From CAAGNP01 sp045595965 (GTDB taxonomy: Bacteria; Bacteroidota; Bacteroidia; Bacteroidales; UBA932), in NCBI GenBank assembly GCA_045595965.1, contig JAZOBN010000001.1, positions 1 to 64,000 on the forward strand: a stretch of DNA of 64,000 nucleotides. The letters run 5' to 3'. The stretch's first letter is position 1. Each line of letters starts with the position of its first letter. Below are positions 61,617 to 64,000 of the stretch, one piece after another. The notes under the pieces are model-generated. The model was not told the origin of the DNA. It saw only the letters and a list, made by a program, of their open reading frames with translations, and did not search any database. Both the position numbers and the translations under genes were made by a program.

Positions 61617-62997
61617 TGTAATAGTTATCGGGTCTGGCCCCGGAGGTTATGTCGCTGCAATCAAAGCGGCACAACTTGGATTTGAAACAGCAGTTGTGGA
61701 GCGTGCAAACCTGGGAGGTATCTGTTTGAATTGGGGTTGCATCCCCACCAAAGCCCTTTTGAAAAGCGCACAGGCTCTCCATTATGCACAGAACGGTGAA
61801 AGCTACGGTTTCACTATAGATGGTGAAATAAAAGTGGACATCGCAAAAGTGGTGGAGAGGAGCAGAGGCGTATCTGCCCAGATGTCTAAAGGTGTTGAGT
61901 ACCTTCTTAAAAAGAATAAGGTAACAGTAATAAACGGTGATGCTTCACTGACACCGGACAAGAAGGTGGCTGTAAAAAGTGGTGAAGGGGTTGAACTGTA
62001 TGAGGCAGACCATATAATCCTTGCGACAGGCGCAAGACCCAATTCTTTACCTTTTGCACCTATTGACGGTAAGAAGATAATCTCTTATTTCCAGGCACTT
62101 GTTCCGGAGAAACTCCCTAAGAGTATGGCAATTATAGGTTCCGGAGCTATTGGAAGCGAATTTGCATATTTCTACAAGAGTATGGGGGTAGAGCAGGTAC
62201 ATCTGATAGAGTATCTTGACAGGATTGTTCCACTCGAGGATGATGAAGTCTCTGCACAGTTGAGCAGATCTTTCAGGAAAATGGGTATAAAGGTGATGAC
62301 ATCGGCACAAGTTAAAAGTGTAGATACCACAGGAGAACTGAACAAAGTGACAGTTGAAACCAAGAAGGGTGTTGAGGTAATCGAAGCTGAACTTGTCCTT
62401 TCGGCAGCAGGGGTTGTACCCAATACCGAACATCTCGGTCTTGAAGCACTGGGTGTGGAGATGAACAGGGGGAAAGTAGTTGTGGATTCCCACTATAAGA
62501 CCTCTGTGGATGGAATATATGCAATTGGAGATATCATTCCTACACCCGCATTGGCACACATGGCTTCTGCCGAGGCAATCCATTGTGTAGAACATATTGC
62601 CGGAATCGACTCTCCAACCATCAATTATGGAAATATCCCTGGTTGTACCTATACCTCACCTGAAATTGCTTCAGTGGGTATGACTGAGAGAACCGTGAAA
62701 GAGAAAGGCATCAGCTATAAGGTGGGAAAATTCCCCTTTACAGCATCGGGAAAAGCTGCGGCAGCAGGGGAAAGAGATGGCTTTATCAAACTTATAATTG
62801 ATGCAAACAGTGATGAGGTTCTTGGGGCCCATATGGTCGGTGCAAACGTTACTGAGATGATCTCAGGGATAGTAGTTGCCAGAAATATGGGGGTAAAAGG
62901 GACCGATATTATCCACTCGGTACATCCTCACCCTACAATGAGTGAGGCAATAATGGAGGCAGCCGAAGCCTCTGCAGGTCATGCAATTCATATATAA
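61600..62997 (+). CDS. lpdA: Dihydrolipoyl dehydrogenase
   Basis: 465 residues from the ATG at 61600, inside the end of secA; the FAD motif GSGPGG begins at residue 11, so a later start is not possible. Reoxidises lipoamide of 2-oxoacid dehydrogenases or the glycine cleavage system with NAD+. Redox disulfide Cys42/Cys47 in GGICLNWGCIPTK, NAD motif GSGAIGSEFA, AIGDI and the catalytic His444/Glu449 in HPHPTMSE. The bactofilin gene follows 13 bases on. No partner 2-oxoacid dehydrogenase lies in the window. Confidence 0.95.
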   Translation: MEKKFNVIVIGSGPGGYVAAIKAAQLGFETAVVERANLGGICLNWGCIPTKALLKSAQALHYAQNGESYGFTIDGEIKVDIAKVVERSRGVSAQMSKGVEYLLKKNKVTVINGDASLTPDKKVAVKSGEGVELYEADHIILATGARPNSLPFAPIDGKKIISYFQALVPEKLPKSMAIIGSGAIGSEFAYFYKSMGVEQVHLIEYLDRIVPLEDDEVSAQLSRSFRKMGIKVMTSAQVKSVDTTGELNKVTVETKKGVEVIEAELVLSAAGVVPNTEHLGLEALGVEMNRGKVVVDSHYKTSVDGIYAIGDIIPTPALAHMASAEAIHCVEHIAGIDSPTINYGNIPGCTYTSPEIASVGMTERTVKEKGISYKVGKFPFTASGKAAAAGERDGFIKLIIDANSDEVLGAHMVGANVTEMISGIVVARNMGVKGTDIIHSVHPHPTMSEAIMEAAEASAGHAIHI

Positions 62998-63010
62998 TAA
63001 GGTATAAGTT

Positions 63011-63427
63011 ATGAGTAAAGAGATGAGCGCACAACAAGTTAACGACATCTGTCGTATTTCGCACTCTACATCGATGAGTGGTGAGATGATTTCTTCATCT
63101 GACATCCGTATCGATGGTAAATTTACTGGCAGAATCAACACAAAAGGTAAATTGGTAGTAGGGGAGAATGCCTATGTGGAGGGTGTAATTGTTTGTCAGA
63201 ATGCTGATGTGTGGGGTGAGGTTAAAGGGGAAGTTTATGTCGAACAAGCTATTTCTTTGAAATCCAAATCAACACTTACAGGCTCATTGAAGTCGCATAA
63301 AGTGGGGATTGAAATGGGTGCGGTTTTCAATGGAACCTGCAATATTTTCAAACCTGAGGAGTTCAAGAAAATTGCTTCCGAGTTGTTCCCTTCAGTGGTA
63401 AAACCAGCAGAAGTAAAGAAAATCTAG
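63011..63427 (+). CDS. Bactofilin (polymer-forming cytoskeletal protein)
   Basis: 138 residues. Short unstructured ends and a central right-handed beta-helix (about 25-120) of repeated strands: SDIRIDGKFTGRINTKGKLVVGENAYVEGVIVC (in pieces of one strand per turn), ADVWGEVKGEVYVEQAISLKSKSTLTGSLKSHKVGIEMGAVFNGTC. This is the bactofilin pattern. Such proteins polymerise without nucleotide and act as scaffolds in cell shape. The stop overlaps the convergent RluA gene by 4 bases. Confidence 0.9.
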   Translation: MSKEMSAQQVNDICRISHSTSMSGEMISSSDIRIDGKFTGRINTKGKLVVGENAYVEGVIVCQNADVWGEVKGEVYVEQAISLKSKSTLTGSLKSHKVGIEMGAVFNGTCNIFKPEEFKKIASELFPSVVKPAEVKKI

Positions 63428-64000
63428 AAAATGTGAAATCTTCCCGGGAGAGGGGATTTAAGTCTTATCTCTTTTCCGGTGACGGGATGTATGAAAAAAA
63501 GTCTATCGGCGTGGAGAGCGAGTCTTCCAATAGGATTGCTCTTTGCGCCGTACTTTTTATCACCTGCTATGGGGTGTTCCGATTGGGAGAGTTGCAGACG
63601 GATCTGATTCTTTCTCCCTGTGAGTATATTGATTTTCAGTAGTGAATAATTGGTGTCTGACTTGCTTACAGAGTATCTTGTAATGGCGAGTTTTCCCCTA
63701 TTCTCGTCCGACTCATACATCATCATCGCCTTGTTTTCGGAAATATAACTTCTTATCTCCCCCTCTTTTTCTGAAGGGTGTCCCTCAACTATTGCCTGAT
63801 AGCCACGAGTGGTGACCATCTCCCCCCACTTTGATTGCATCTGCTCTTGAATTTCCCTCTCTTTTGCAAAAAGGAGGATGCCCGATGTCTCTCTGTCAAG
63901 TCTGTGGAGCACAAATAGTTTGTTGTGACGGTTTTCCTCCCGAATGTAATCTTTTACCAAGCGGTATGCAGTTGTCACCTTCTCCCTCTCTGTGGCGACT
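63424..64000 (-). CDS. RluA family pseudouridine synthase (5' part beyond the window)
   Basis: The open frame runs to the right edge without a start; the visible 192 residues are the C-terminal part. Catalytic motif HRLDRETSG with the active Asp, then LLFAKEREIQEQMQ, GEIRSYI and the late family elements SLLKINILTGRKNQIRLQL and HPIAGDKKYG. RluA-type enzymes make pseudouridine in rRNA or tRNA. The exact target, and whether an S4 domain lies upstream, cannot be seen. Confidence 0.9.
   Translation of the reverse strand, partial: VATEREKVTTAYRLVKDYIREENRHNKLFVLHRLDRETSGILLFAKEREIQEQMQSKWGEMVTTRGYQAIVEGHPSEKEGEIRSYISENKAMMMYESDENRGKLAITRYSVSKSDTNYSLLKINILTGRKNQIRLQLSQSEHPIAGDKKYGAKSNPIGRLALHADRLFFIHPVTGKEIRLKSPLPGRFHIF

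Overview
The window looks like chromosomal DNA of a Bacteroidales bacterium (phylum Bacteroidota). Direct signs are a large set of FimA/Mfa-type fimbrillin lipoproteins with their DUF3575, DUF5119 and DUF4906 partners, promoters with the Bacteroidota -7 box TAnnTTTG (twice with an upstream TTTG 19-20 bases away), the general lack of Shine-Dalgarno sequences, a Rho factor with a long Lys/Glu-rich insertion, and the neighbourhoods tig-clpP-clpX and rsfS-ftsH-cdsA-psd. Family or genus cannot be decided from this sequence alone.

Region 1 (1-22714) is one co-oriented fimbrial supercluster of 15 genes. Module A (292-6178) has a small DUF3575 barrel protein, a 689-residue carboxypeptidase-regulatory-like/OmpA-like protein, a second DUF3575 barrel, a DUF5119 lipoprotein and a fimbrillin. 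Module B (6263-14629) has an OmpA-like/DUF3575 protein, DUF5119 lipoprotein, fimbrillin, a larger fimbrillin-like protein with a TasA/camelysin-like tail, and a 1100-residue beta-helix protein with GGAI-type repeats. Module C (14693-22714) has three more fimbrillin-like lipoproteins and two paralogous DUF4906 proteins with FISUMP-like C-termini, probably tip subunits. Eight of these lipoproteins carry a Lys or Arg plus small residue at position 38-54, where P. gingivalis FimA and Mfa1 are cut on maturation. Stem-loops follow both major fimbrillin genes, and long poly-G tracts lie inside several of the surface genes.

Region 2 (22739-28883) holds a GHL10-type glycoside hydrolase lipoprotein and a fucose-isomerase-like protein on the + strand, then on the - strand an LD-carboxypeptidase, an SDR oxidoreductase, tRNA-Leu(UAG), prmA and tpiA. 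Two kinds of palindromic repeat sit between these genes.

Region 3 (28949-46470) is housekeeping: tig-clpP-clpX on +; a long - strand run rsfS-ftsH-cdsA-psd-M20 peptidase-pyrF-DUF486-NAGPA-phosphoesterase; birA on +; and dnaA-pepD-rpe plus an N-acetylmuramoyl-L-alanine amidase on -.

Region 4 (46448-64000) has an LptD-like outer-membrane protein, ridA, rho, a small 2[4Fe-4S] ferredoxin at 51725-51895 whose promoter is overlapped by an inverted repeat, an M16 peptidase, a + strand run DUF1573-meaB-metal transporter, then secA-lpdA-bactofilin, and the 3' part of an RluA-type pseudouridine synthase at the right edge. Genes are often paired divergently around promoter regions in which the two -7 boxes lie within about 30 bases of each other. 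No gap exceeds 300 bases; the longest (1-291) holds terminator-like hairpins and the promoter of the fimbrial cluster. No CRISPR array, rRNA, complete insertion sequence or recognisable oriC was seen.
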